A DNA stretch of 39,660 nt from Deltaproteobacteria bacterium (GTDB lineage Bacteria > Desulfobacterota > Binatia > UBA9968): positions 1-39,660 of the forward strand of contig JACQUW010000253.1 of assembly GCA_016210115.1 (NCBI GenBank), read 5' to 3'. The notes beneath the pieces are model-generated. The model did no database searches and was not told where the DNA came from. It saw only the letters and a program-made list of their open reading frames with translations. The position numbers and the translations under genes are program-made. Below are positions 7,725 to 15,660 of the stretch, in pieces; the stretch's first letter is position 1, and each line of letters starts with the position of its first letter.

Positions 7725-8750
7725 CTAGCGCAGGCGAAAGACCTCTTTCCAGAGCTTCTCATACTTAGCAAAGTCTTTGATTTCAGCCACGCCGACGGGA
7801 TAAATTTTTGCCGGCCGGGTTTTTTCCACCGGCTCGACTTTCGGGTGAGCAGGAGTGCGACCGCTCACCGCGTATGCCTTCTGCCCCTCCTCGCTATGGG
7901 CCCAACGCATCCACAGCCAGGCCGTGTTGGGGTGTGGGGCGTTCTTGAAAGCAGCGGTGCCGACAATCGTCCCGATCCCTTCGCTCAGCATATAATTGAC
8001 CGGCGCGCCTTTTTTTATCCGCGGAGGGAAGTGATGGGAGTAGCAGGTCAGACAGGCGGCGGCCTGCCCGGCGACCAGCAATTCCACGAGCTGCGAGTGG
8101 CCCTTGTGAAATTCGATGTTGTTAGCCGCGATTCTCTTCAACATATCTAGGGCCTTTTTATCGTCGTTGTACTTATCTCTGGCAAGAGCGATCAAGAGCT
8201 CGACATCCCGCGGTTCAGCAATCAGGCGATTCTTCCACCTGGGATGGGCAAAATCTTCCAGCTGTTTCGGCTCTTCGTCCTTCTTTACGAGCGTGGTGTT
8301 CCATGCCGCGATGATGAACTGATACTCGGTGCCTATCCAATAGGATCCTTTCAACCGGTCGGAGAAAACAGCCGCTTCCGGAGGAAGCTTTTCGAGCAGA
8401 AGGCCCTGTTCGCCCATCTGGACCACATTCTCAAGCGGCGTGGAAAATACGTCTCCCAGCGTCTTACCTCCCCGGGCTTCACTAACGGCGCGGGCCACGA
8501 GTTTGTCCGAAGTAGCGTCGACGTGGTCCACTTTGATGCCCGGAAATCGCTTTTCGAAAATCGGGAGAAGTTTTGCCGCATTGATCTGCGCCAGCACTCC
8601 GTAGTAAACGAACTTTCCTCCTTCTTCCTTGGCTTTCTTATAAAGGTCATCAATCGTTTGAGTTCTGCCGGCACTTGCTGCCACAAGCTGGAGACAAGCC
8701 GCCGTAACAATGACGAAAACCCAGCCGCTAAAACGCCTGAATACAAACAT
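7725..8750 (-). CDS. ABC importer substrate-binding protein (iron-type)
   Basis: The 341-aa periplasmic protein starts at the ATG at 8750, preceded by GAGGAGG at 7 bases. A signal peptide covers about residues 1-30 (basic FRR, hydrophobic core, cut near SAG). The mature part (KKAKEEGGKFVYYGVL, then FEKRFPGIKVDHV) matches the type-2 periplasmic binding fold of the AfuA/FutA/thiamine-binding group. An in-frame ATG 24 codons upstream lacks a signal peptide and is rejected. The ligand is unknown; ferric-type proteins use clustered tyrosines, and several Tyr occur (e.g. GSYWIGTEYQF) but none can be assigned. It is first in the binding protein-permease-ATPase operon. Confidence 0.88.
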   Translation of the reverse strand: MFVFRRFSGWVFVIVTAACLQLVAASAGRTQTIDDLYKKAKEEGGKFVYYGVLAQINAAKLLPIFEKRFPGIKVDHVDATSDKLVARAVSEARGGKTLGDVFSTPLENVVQMGEQGLLLEKLPPEAAVFSDRLKGSYWIGTEYQFIIAAWNTTLVKKDEEPKQLEDFAHPRWKNRLIAEPRDVELLIALARDKYNDDKKALDMLKRIAANNIEFHKGHSQLVELLVAGQAAACLTCYSHHFPPRIKKGAPVNYMLSEGIGTIVGTAAFKNAPHPNTAWLWMRWAHSEEGQKAYAVSGRTPAHPKVEPVEKTRPAKIYPVGVAEIKDFAKYEKLWKEVFRLR

Positions 8751-8857
8751 CTCACTGCCTCCTCTTGATTGAAACACCGTCCGTTCGGATAGGAAGGTCT
8801 CGCTTGGAACACCTGCGGCCACACAACACCACCGTCAATCAAAATGGCTCTGGATGG

Positions 8858-8886
8858 ATACTAACGGCAGCCCCGGTGTAAGTCAA
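8858..8886 (-). promoter_or_regulatory. sigma70-like promoter of the ABC importer operon
   Basis: Reading the minus strand, TTGACT (8886-8881) is followed after exactly 17 bases by TAGTAT (8863-8858). Transcription would begin near 8850 and leave an untranslated leader of about 100 bases before the binding-protein ATG. I looked for thiamine-riboswitch motifs in that leader and saw none. Confidence 0.5.
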
Positions 8887-8890
8887 CAGC

Positions 8891-8936
8891 CGATCCGAAT
8901 CCGAGTTCGGATTGGGGATTGCGGATTTCGGATTGG
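8891..8936. repeat. degenerate GGATTTC-type heptamer cluster
   Basis: This stretch between two divergent promoters is built of degraded heptamers on both strands (GATCCGAATCCGAG, then TTCGGATTGGGGATTGCGG, then ATTTCGGATT). The same unit forms a clean tandem array at 34159-34228. It lies in the 321-base gene-free interval 8751-9071, which otherwise holds the two promoters listed here. Confidence 0.5.
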
Positions 8937-8999
8937 CGCGGCAAAGCAAGATACAAAGCTCCGGGAAGCGCTTCCCGTCGCCATGCGACGCCCCGCGCG

Positions 9000-9028
9000 T
9001 TGACAGAATTTCCGGGAAACAATACAAA
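9000..9028 (+). promoter_or_regulatory. sigma70-like promoter of the SDR gene
   Basis: A consensus TTGACA (9000-9005) is followed by a 17-base spacer and TACAAA (9023-9028), 43 bases before the SDR start codon. A second TACAAT at 9037-9042 has no good -35 partner. Confidence 0.5.
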
Positions 9029-9071
9029 GGTTCCGATACAATGTCTTCACCAGCGTAGAAAGGGGGAGAAC

Positions 9072-9839
9072 ATGATCGAAGGATTAAAAGACAAGGTGGT
9101 GATTGTCACCGGAGGAGGCCACGGCATTGGCAAGGCGTATTGTCTGGCATTTAGCGGCGCGGGCGCAAAGGTAGTCATAGCGGACATTGACGGCCCGGCG
9201 GCCGAGCAGGTGGCGACTCAGTTAAAAGAGGCCGGCGCAGACTCTATAGGGCTCCGGGTGGATGTTGCCGACGAGGGTTCGACGAAGGCGATGGCTGCGG
9301 AGACGGTAAGACGGTTTGGCCGCATAGATGTATTGATCAACAATGCGGCGATTTTTGCCACGATACCTATTAATCGCGGGGGGATCGAGAGCATCGATCC
9401 GCAGGAGTGGGACCGCCTGATGGCTGTCAATCTGAAGGGACTCTTCTTCTGCGTGCGCGCTGTGCTTCCCACGATGCGCGGTCAGAAAGCGGGCAAAATT
9501 ATCAATATTTCTTCCGGGACGGCATTGACCGGAAGCGCCGGTCGAATCCACTACGTAACATCCAAAGCCGGGGTCATTGGTTTTACCCGCACGCTTGCCC
9601 GCGAGCTCGGAGACGACAATATACAGGTGAACGCCATTGCGCCGGGCTCAACTCTCTCCGAAGAGAATCCCAGCGAGGAGATCATCCGCTTCCGTCAAAC
9701 CCGCGTGCAGGATCGAGCGCTAAAGCGGGTGCAGCTTCCCAAGGATCTGGTCGGGCCGATGCTGTTTCTCGCATCGCCATTGAGCGATTTCATGACGGGA
9801 CAAACGATCGCCGTCGATGGAGGCGTGGCGTTCCTCTGA
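9072..9839 (+). CDS. short-chain dehydrogenase/reductase
   Basis: The 255-aa classical SDR binds NAD(P) through TGGGHGIG (13-20), with Asp38/Asp40 (IADID) after the second strand suggesting NAD preference. NNAA is at 90-93. The catalytic set is Ser147/148 (INISSGT), Tyr161 and Lys165 (YVTSK), followed by the PG motif at 191-192. The C-terminal GQTIAVDGG segment is typical of FabG-like/3-ketoacyl or alcohol dehydrogenases. The ATG at 9072 has AAAGGGGGAG just upstream, and a longer in-frame extension to 8919 has no such support. It is convergent with the CoA-ligase operon and could act on a product of it, but no shared transcript supports this. Confidence 0.92.
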   Translation: MIEGLKDKVVIVTGGGHGIGKAYCLAFSGAGAKVVIADIDGPAAEQVATQLKEAGADSIGLRVDVADEGSTKAMAAETVRRFGRIDVLINNAAIFATIPINRGGIESIDPQEWDRLMAVNLKGLFFCVRAVLPTMRGQKAGKIINISSGTALTGSAGRIHYVTSKAGVIGFTRTLARELGDDNIQVNAIAPGSTLSEENPSEEIIRFRQTRVQDRALKRVQLPKDLVGPMLFLASPLSDFMTGQTIAVDGGVAFL

Positions 9840-9887
9840 TCGACCGCCCGCGTCTTGCTTGTCTCGGATTTGATGCTCTTTATATTT

Positions 9888-9908
9888 CCTCCCCCCTTGC
9901 GGGGGAGG
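9888..9908. terminator. hairpin between convergent genes, terminator-like
   Basis: CCTCCCCC (9888-9895) pairs perfectly with GGGGGAGG (9901-9908) around a five-base loop. It lies in the 114-base gap between the plus-strand SDR stop (9839) and the minus-strand CoA-ligase stop (9954). No T-run follows on the plus strand. On the minus strand an A/T-rich AAATATAAA follows. A further G-run (to 9921) makes it resemble the element at 38-82, so it may be a dispersed repeat serving as a terminator. Confidence 0.4.
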
Positions 9909-9953
9909 ATTAAGGTGGGGGGTTCCTCGGGAATCCCCTGTTTACAGTCTCTA

Positions 9954-11594
9954 TCACGCCTCTCTCCGGAGTTTTTCCGCAACGTCGGCCTTTAACAGGC
10001 GTTTGTTGATCTTGGTATCGGAGACCATCGGCAGGCTTTCGACAACCTCCAGCCGCTCAGGAAATTTAAAGGCGGCAATCTTACGGGCGCGAAGAAATAA
10101 GACGATATCGGCTAACGTAACCGCCTGGTTCGTTTGCGGCACAACGTAAGCGCAAACGCGTTCTCCCAGGATCATATCGGGCATTCCGACCACAGCCGCC
10201 TGTCGTATCCGGGGGTGGGCAAGAAGATGACTTTCGATTTCACTCGGCTGAATATTTTGGCCGCCACGAATGATCATTTCATCCTTGCGGCCCAAAAGCA
10301 TCAGGTTGCCTTTCTCATCCCACTGGCCCAGATCGCCCAACCGCAGCCAGCCGTCCGTTGTCCATGCTTTTCGGGTCGCGGCGATGTCTCGGAAGTATCC
10401 GGAGGAACAGGGCGGGCCGCGCCCTTGGACCTCTCCTATTTCACCGCAACCAGCCGGCTCCCCGCTTTCTTTAACCAGCCGAACCTCCGTGCCGTGACGC
10501 GGTTTACCAACGGTCGTATAGCGCACCTCCGGAGGATCTTCGGGAGAAGTAAAGACGACACCTCCCCAGTCCACCGCGCCGTAAGTGTTGAGCACCATAG
10601 CTCCTAGTTTTGCTTCGACCTCCCGCGCCAGATTGGACGATAGAGGCGCTCCAACGCTGAGCCAGAAACGAACTGATGAGAGATCGTACTTATCGCAATG
10701 AGGATGGCGGACCATCATGGAAAGCTGCGCGGGCCCCAGGCACGCGACACTGACACTTTCGTTCTCGATGAGTTTGAAAGCAGCCTCAGCTTCGAACTGT
10801 TCGAGAAAAACGCTTTTGGCGCCGAGCTGTGGCGCGGCAAAGTAGACCGGAATATTGGGTCCCCCCGCGGCGGGCGAGAGAGCGGCGAAGACATCTTTCT
10901 CCGTAAGCCCGAAAACCTCTACGTAGCTCCGCCCGTAGAGGAGTCGGGCTGCGGCCGTGTACTCTGCGAATTTAGGCGCGCCGCTGCTGCCCGTGGTCGC
11001 GTTAATCAATGAAACCTCGTCGGATCTGAAGCGGCGGCTCGTGAGCTCGCAGGGGCCTTTTTTCTCCCACGGATCGCGACAGATCTCCTCGACGGAGAAC
11101 GTGCCTGGAGGTCGCTCTATTTTTCCCGTAACGAAGATATGGCGCAATTGCGGCAATTCTCTCTGAAGCTCATTCGCCATCGCGACGTAGTTAAAGCCCC
11201 GGTACTGTAACGGTATCACCAGGGCTGTCGCTCCCGCATGGCGCAGACAGGATTCTATTTCGTTATGCCGCAAGGTCCGCGGCACGGGCAGGGAGAGGAT
11301 TCCGGCTTTTTCACACGCGAGGCGCACGAGCGGGAGCTCTGCACAATTTGGAAGCTGAACGAGAAGAACCTCATCGCGCAGTAATCCCGCGTGAATCATC
11401 GCCAGGGCAAGCCGGTCCGTCCAGAGCTTGCATTCGCTCCAGGATAGACTCCTATGGCCATCGGAGACGGCGGCGCCCTCGGGATTCAGAGACGCGTTAC
11501 GATCCCAGTGCTCGGAGAGAGAGGTTTTGTCCCAAAGCCCCCAATTCAAATAGTCCCGAACGGATTCCTCATTCACTCGGGTTGGAATGGCCAT
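9954..11594 (-). CDS. AMP-forming acyl-CoA/aryl-CoA ligase
   Basis: The 546-aa member of the ANL superfamily activates a carboxylic acid with ATP and transfers it to CoA. The P-loop-like A3 motif is TTGSSGAPK (200-208), the A5 motif YGAVD (338-342) has Asp in place of the usual Glu, A7/A8 gives LRLGDLG (418-423, Asp421) then GRKDEMIIRGGQNI (435-448), and the catalytic A10 lysine is Lys528 (SDTKINKR). It belongs near the benzoate-CoA, dihydroxybenzoate-AMP and medium-chain ligases; exact specificity cannot be read. Its ATG at 11594 lacks a clear ribosome site but lies only 21 bases after the preceding gene, suggesting coupling. Beside a UbiD decarboxylase it probably activates an aromatic or alpha,beta-unsaturated acid. 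Confidence 0.88.
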   Translation of the reverse strand: MAIPTRVNEESVRDYLNWGLWDKTSLSEHWDRNASLNPEGAAVSDGHRSLSWSECKLWTDRLALAMIHAGLLRDEVLLVQLPNCAELPLVRLACEKAGILSLPVPRTLRHNEIESCLRHAGATALVIPLQYRGFNYVAMANELQRELPQLRHIFVTGKIERPPGTFSVEEICRDPWEKKGPCELTSRRFRSDEVSLINATTGSSGAPKFAEYTAAARLLYGRSYVEVFGLTEKDVFAALSPAAGGPNIPVYFAAPQLGAKSVFLEQFEAEAAFKLIENESVSVACLGPAQLSMMVRHPHCDKYDLSSVRFWLSVGAPLSSNLAREVEAKLGAMVLNTYGAVDWGGVVFTSPEDPPEVRYTTVGKPRHGTEVRLVKESGEPAGCGEIGEVQGRGPPCSSGYFRDIAATRKAWTTDGWLRLGDLGQWDEKGNLMLLGRKDEMIIRGGQNIQPSEIESHLLAHPRIRQAAVVGMPDMILGERVCAYVVPQTNQAVTLADIVLFLRARKIAAFKFPERLEVVESLPMVSDTKINKRLLKADVAEKLRREA

Positions 11595-11615
11595 CGCTGG
11601 AGACGTGTTGGCGGC

Positions 11616-11912
11616 CTATTTGAGTTGCCCCATGGCAGCAAAGACATCCTGCCATGGCTGGCCGGGAACATAAGGGGGTAAATCCTCCAGAATTTTCATG
11701 GCCCAGGCTTGAGGGTGAAGATAGCCGGTTTCAGACCGGATCCAAAGGACGTCTCCATCCGAGAACCGGCCTGGCGTCTTCGACAGCTCCGCTCGAACTA
11801 ACCGGGTATCGTACTTGCGTGGCCCCGGCGTCAGATCCTTAATAAACAACGTCCGCTTCCCCTCGCTCAACTGGCTTAATTTGCGCACGAAGGTGACATA
11901 TTCTTTTTTCAT
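11616..11912 (-). CDS. 98-aa protein of unknown function, UbiD-coupled
   Basis: I do not recognise this protein. It starts at an ATG (11912) overlapping the UbiD stop as ATGA, with GGGAGAG just upstream, so translation is coupled; an ATG or GTG further upstream would lie inside UbiD. The 98 aa are soluble and mixed-charge: a basic N-terminal helix (MKKEYVTFVRKLSQL), a central region with RKYDTRLVRAEL and DVLWIRSETGYLHPQAW, and a C-terminus with EDLPPYVPGQPWQDVF. It has no cysteines. Position between decarboxylase and CoA ligase suggests an accessory subunit, by analogy with the small subunits of multi-subunit hydroxyarylic acid decarboxylases. I see no sequence match to VdcD-type proteins. 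Confidence 0.75.
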   Translation of the reverse strand: MKKEYVTFVRKLSQLSEGKRTLFIKDLTPGPRKYDTRLVRAELSKTPGRFSDGDVLWIRSETGYLHPQAWAMKILEDLPPYVPGQPWQDVFAAMGQLK

Positions 11913-13348
11913 GACTTCTCTCCCAGTCCATCCCGTTCCCAATTGGCCAAAACCTTTTGTCTCACTGATTCAGGGTAAGTAGTATCAAACGCGGACTTTG
12001 TGGGAATTGCCTCCTCTTCCCAATCCGCCGGCCAGGTCGCGTCAAAAGCCACCGACGCGCCTTTGAGTCTCCGGCGCTCGTCGGCACTGAAGCACGGGGT
12101 CAGCGCATTGGCGCGACCCTCGTAATGCTCGACGGCGATTCCTTTGGCCGGATGGCATTTGGTGGCAAAGGCATGGAGGACCTGCCCCATGTCAAAGGCA
12201 TCGATATCCTTGTCTACAATGATCACCTTCGAGACCATCACCCTGCGGGCCGTAAAGTACTCGAGCACCTGGCGCGCCACCTGGCTCCCGCCTCGCTCGA
12301 CGCTCACGACAATGAGATGAGTGACTCCCTCCGGCGGAACGTAAACCTCTTTCACGGGAATCCCGCGGCCTTTTAGTCCCCGCTTCATCGCAACACCCGC
12401 CGTCAGCGAGGCTGCGATGGAGCTGTCATCCGGAGGAATCCCCAGCGTGGTCAGCGTTATGATTGGATTGTTTCTATGGGTGATAGCCGTCACCTGAACC
12501 AGAACCCCCTCGCCCATCGTACCGCTGCGATAGCCGGGATATTCACCGAACGGCCCCTCGTGAGCGATCCGATCTGCAAGCAACTCTCCTTCGATCACCA
12601 CTTCGGCGTCGGCGGGAACCATGAGATCCTGACTCTTGCACCGGACAAGCTCGACAGGCGCTTCTCTAAGCCCGCCCGCGTACTCTACCTCGTCTTGCCC
12701 GGGCTTATAGGGATCCGTGGCGACCATGTGGCAGAGCGGCTCGCAGCCGATTACGATCGCCACGGGCATAGACTGTTTGCGGGGAAGGTATTTGCTTTTC
12801 ATCATCATTGCCAACTGGCTGGTCGCCTGCGGCCACCCGGCGAGCATGTTTCGCGTATGGGTCATGAACCGGTACATCCCCCAGTTCGTCCATCCGGTGT
12901 CCGGGTCCTTCGTGACGACGATATCCCATGTCCCTATATAGCGGCCGCCATCGCCGTCGTGCACCATCGGAGCGGGGAGCTTGTAGATATCTACTTCAGA
13001 ACCCATCATGACGTTTTCCTGAGATGGCGCCGAGCTCACCACGGAAGGCTTGATGCTTTTCTCCCGCCGCTCTTCATACACCCTGTAAAGCTCCCGGACG
13101 GGCGTATCGGCCGGCAAGCCTAGAGCGATAGCGACGCGCCGCCATGTCGCGACAGGCCCGTTGAGAATCGCGTAGCCGGACGGATAATCCTTGATTTTCT
13201 CAAATAGGAGCGCAGGGCCGGATTTTTCAAAATTGCGCCGGCTCATAGCCCCGATTTCCATATCCCAGTCCACCTCGCGCTTGATCCGAACGAGATCGCC
13301 GGATTTTTCTATTGCCGCAATGAAATCTCTTAAATCGCCAAAGGCCAT
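11909..13348 (-). CDS. UbiD-family prenyl-FMN decarboxylase
   Basis: The 479-aa enzyme belongs to the UbiD family, which uses prenylated FMN for reversible decarboxylation of aromatic or unsaturated acids. Key residues are visible with the spacing of characterised members: Asn155 and Arg160 (TNWGMYRFM), and Glu264 and Glu269 in EGPFGEY, matching the Asn/Arg and E-x4-E sets that bind the cofactor phosphate/metal and do catalysis. An excellent AGAGGAGG site precedes the ATG at 13348. No ubiX-like flavin prenyltransferase is in the window, so the cofactor must come from elsewhere. Next to a CoA ligase, the likely job is carboxylation or decarboxylation of a (hydroxy)aryl substrate. Confidence 0.93.
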   Translation of the reverse strand: MAFGDLRDFIAAIEKSGDLVRIKREVDWDMEIGAMSRRNFEKSGPALLFEKIKDYPSGYAILNGPVATWRRVAIALGLPADTPVRELYRVYEERREKSIKPSVVSSAPSQENVMMGSEVDIYKLPAPMVHDGDGGRYIGTWDIVVTKDPDTGWTNWGMYRFMTHTRNMLAGWPQATSQLAMMMKSKYLPRKQSMPVAIVIGCEPLCHMVATDPYKPGQDEVEYAGGLREAPVELVRCKSQDLMVPADAEVVIEGELLADRIAHEGPFGEYPGYRSGTMGEGVLVQVTAITHRNNPIITLTTLGIPPDDSSIAASLTAGVAMKRGLKGRGIPVKEVYVPPEGVTHLIVVSVERGGSQVARQVLEYFTARRVMVSKVIIVDKDIDAFDMGQVLHAFATKCHPAKGIAVEHYEGRANALTPCFSADERRRLKGASVAFDATWPADWEEEAIPTKSAFDTTYPESVRQKVLANWERDGLGEKS

Positions 13349-13360
13349 GACTTTCCTCCT

Positions 13361-14371
13361 CTAATTTTTATCACCGTAAAGTTTCGCTATGTACCCGCCA
13401 TCCTCAAGTTCCTTTAAGAAGCCGGTTTCCAGAAACGATCTCGGATCGGCTCCTCTGGCTTTGGGATTGGTCTTTTCAAGATCCTTCAGGATCACTTCAA
13501 TCCCGTTGGGGTTAGGATAAGGCACCCGCGCCATGAACTTGATAGCGTAGGCATTGTAGGATTCCTCTATCGCTTCCGCATCATCGATTTTCATTAGCTT
13601 ACCAATCGAGCGCAGGCTCGCCTGTTTGTTCGTCTTGTAGAAGTGAATCCCCTCGGCAAACGCCGTGACAACGCGGCGCACCAGGTCTCTTTTCTTATCG
13701 ATCACGGAACGCGAGGTCACTAAAGAAGTCCCCAGATAATCCAGGCCGAGATCCGCCAGCGCGGCCAGCTCGTTAAATCCGGCCTTTCGCGCCCTGACGG
13801 TCAACGGCGGTTGAATTAAGACCGCCTCAACTCTCCCGCTTTGCAGGGCGACAAAACGGTCGGGCGGTCCCCCGACGGAGACAAACGACACCTCTTTATC
13901 CGGCTCAAGTCCCCACTTTCTGAGAGCTACCCTCGCGCCGTAGTCATCCGATGACCCCGGACGGCTGACGCCGATGGTTTTTCCTTTCATTTCGGTCGGG
14001 CTTTTAATGGCGCGGCTCGAAAAAATAGAATGCTCCATGGTATTGACGAAACTCATAAGCACGGCCGTATTGGCCCCCGCCAGGTTAGCCGTGATGGCGG
14101 CCGGTCCGGCAAAAACGACGAAATCAACGCTCCCTGCCACAAGCGCGGCGATGTTAGGAGGGGCCCCGGTAATGTAAATGATCTGGGGGTCCAGATTATG
14201 TTTGCGAAAGATGCCGGCGTCCTTGGTCACAAATAGAATCGCCTGAGAGCCGGTGAGCGCGCTGTGGCTAAAATTAAATCGCTCTTGCGCTTGCCCCAAT
14301 GGGGTCAGTCCTAGGAGGACAGCCACTAACAAAATAGACCAACGGGAAAATCCAAGAGCTCTGTTTTGCAT
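13361..14371 (-). CDS. NitT/TauT-family substrate-binding protein
   Basis: The 336-aa protein has a signal peptide (residues about 1-28, hydrophobic core ILLVAVLLGL, cut after GQA). Its mature fold resembles SsuA/NMT1-THI5-like binding proteins (FVTKDAGIFRKHNLD, then ALVAGSVDFVVFAGP, then GVSRPGSSDDY). Such proteins bring sulfonates, nitrate, pyrimidines or aromatic acids to an ABC permease. No permease or ATPase of that class is encoded nearby, so it is an orphan and would have to use a remote transporter. GGAAGGAG lies 9 bases before the ATG, and its stop is 12 bases before UbiD, so the binding protein and decarboxylase are almost certainly co-transcribed. Confidence 0.88.
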   Translation of the reverse strand: MQNRALGFSRWSILLVAVLLGLTPLGQAQERFNFSHSALTGSQAILFVTKDAGIFRKHNLDPQIIYITGAPPNIAALVAGSVDFVVFAGPAAITANLAGANTAVLMSFVNTMEHSIFSSRAIKSPTEMKGKTIGVSRPGSSDDYGARVALRKWGLEPDKEVSFVSVGGPPDRFVALQSGRVEAVLIQPPLTVRARKAGFNELAALADLGLDYLGTSLVTSRSVIDKKRDLVRRVVTAFAEGIHFYKTNKQASLRSIGKLMKIDDAEAIEESYNAYAIKFMARVPYPNPNGIEVILKDLEKTNPKARGADPRSFLETGFLKELEDGGYIAKLYGDKN

Positions 14372-14443
14372 TTTTTGTCACTCCTTCCACTCCCCTGTCG
14401 GACTTTTTGGACAGCCGGTTCATCATTCTTGATGACGATTCGC

Positions 14444-15616
14444 CTATGAGGATTTAATGCCCCGTTCTTTCAACAGAGCCACGAATGCCCGCATCCACAC
14501 ATCGTAATCAGGCCTCCTCGACGCCGTAACAATGTTTCCGTCCACTACCGCTTCACGCGGCGTATGTACCCAAATACAGCCGGCCGCAATGACGTCAGCC
14601 TTCACCGAATGATGTATCGCGGTCAATCGCTTCCCCTTGATCCCTAGCGATACGAGAGCTTCCGTAAGAATTTGCGGGCTGTGGCAGATAAATGCCACCG
14701 GCTTATCCGTCTGGAGAAAATGGCGCACGATATCGAGACAACGATTATTAACCCGCAGATGCTCTGGACCCCGACCTCCCGGTATGATGAGAGCAGCGAA
14801 TGCAGACGGGTCAATCTCATCTAGAGACGCATCTGGCACGATGATGAATCCCGGCAGTTCCTGAAAGGTATCCCAGGTACCGTCCAAGCCATGCGGCATG
14901 TGGACAACGGTCCTAAGGGGCTTCTTTACGGGCGCGGCGACGGTGACATCAAAACCTTCTTCCAGCATGCGGAAAAACGCGTAATCATGATGGCCGGAGC
15001 TGGTGGACTCCTCGATGACCATAAGAATACGAGCGCTCTGCGGCGCTCCTTTGGCCGGGTAAACGGCAGTTCCGCTCAGCATGGATAGGAAATGCTTTAT
15101 CCATACATGGTAATAAGGCCTCCCGCTTACTGTCACGATATTCCCGTCTACTACGGCTTCACCTCGCGACTCGACATAGGTGCATTCGCCGATAGCGACG
15201 CGAGGCTTAATAAGACTGTTGCCGGTCAATCGCCTCCCTTTCATTCCTGCCTCAAGAAGAACAAGGGGGCCGCGACAAATGGCTCCTATAGGCTTGTCGC
15301 TTTCTACGAAATGGCGGACAATTTCGACACAGCGGTCTATGTTCCGGATATGCTCCGGAGCCCGCCCTCCGGGGAGCAACAGCCCGTCGAACGTGGAGGG
15401 ATCGATCTCGTCGAAAGAGGCATCCGCCTCCATCGCGTACCACGGCCTCTCAATATAGGTGTCCCAGCCCTCCTCCTGCTGATGAATGACGACATGCAGA
15501 CGCTTTTTTTTGGGCGCCGCGATGGTTACGTCGAAGCCTTCCTCCCGCATACGGAAGACCCCATAATCCAGATCAGGAGTGGAACCATCCCCGGTAACTA
15601 CTAGGATACGAGTCAT
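14444..15616 (-). CDS. tandem double DJ-1/PfpI protein
   Basis: The 390-aa protein consists of two complete DJ-1/PfpI domains (about 1-190 and 195-390). Each repeats the same order: ILVV/ILMV strand, an EEGFDVT segment, a PGGR-x-PEH loop, and a nucleophile elbow cysteine, Cys114 in GAICRGP and Cys311 in AFICHSP. Both halves end in EAVVDGNIVT. The superfamily includes amidases/proteases, glyoxalases and isonitrile hydratases; both halves keep the cysteine, so both could be active. The ATG at 15616 has GAGGAGG at the right distance. An ATG 12 codons earlier does not. It lies between the IclR regulator and the orphan binding protein in one operon. Confidence 0.88.
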   Translation of the reverse strand: MTRILVVTGDGSTPDLDYGVFRMREEGFDVTIAAPKKKRLHVVIHQQEEGWDTYIERPWYAMEADASFDEIDPSTFDGLLLPGGRAPEHIRNIDRCVEIVRHFVESDKPIGAICRGPLVLLEAGMKGRRLTGNSLIKPRVAIGECTYVESRGEAVVDGNIVTVSGRPYYHVWIKHFLSMLSGTAVYPAKGAPQSARILMVIEESTSSGHHDYAFFRMLEEGFDVTVAAPVKKPLRTVVHMPHGLDGTWDTFQELPGFIIVPDASLDEIDPSAFAALIIPGGRGPEHLRVNNRCLDIVRHFLQTDKPVAFICHSPQILTEALVSLGIKGKRLTAIHHSVKADVIAAGCIWVHTPREAVVDGNIVTASRRPDYDVWMRAFVALLKERGIKSS

Positions 15617-15660
15617 ACGCACCTCCTCGCTTTTCTGAAGCGTTTTTCTCATAAAACCTT

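Noticed and set aside
8751..8850. Thiamine-pyrophosphate riboswitch in the ABC importer leader
   Set aside because: The conserved riboswitch core sequences are not present in the leader.
12476..13123. Plus-strand 215-codon open frame opposite UbiD
   Set aside because: UbiD on the minus strand has intact catalytic motifs; the opposite frame has no recognisable domain.
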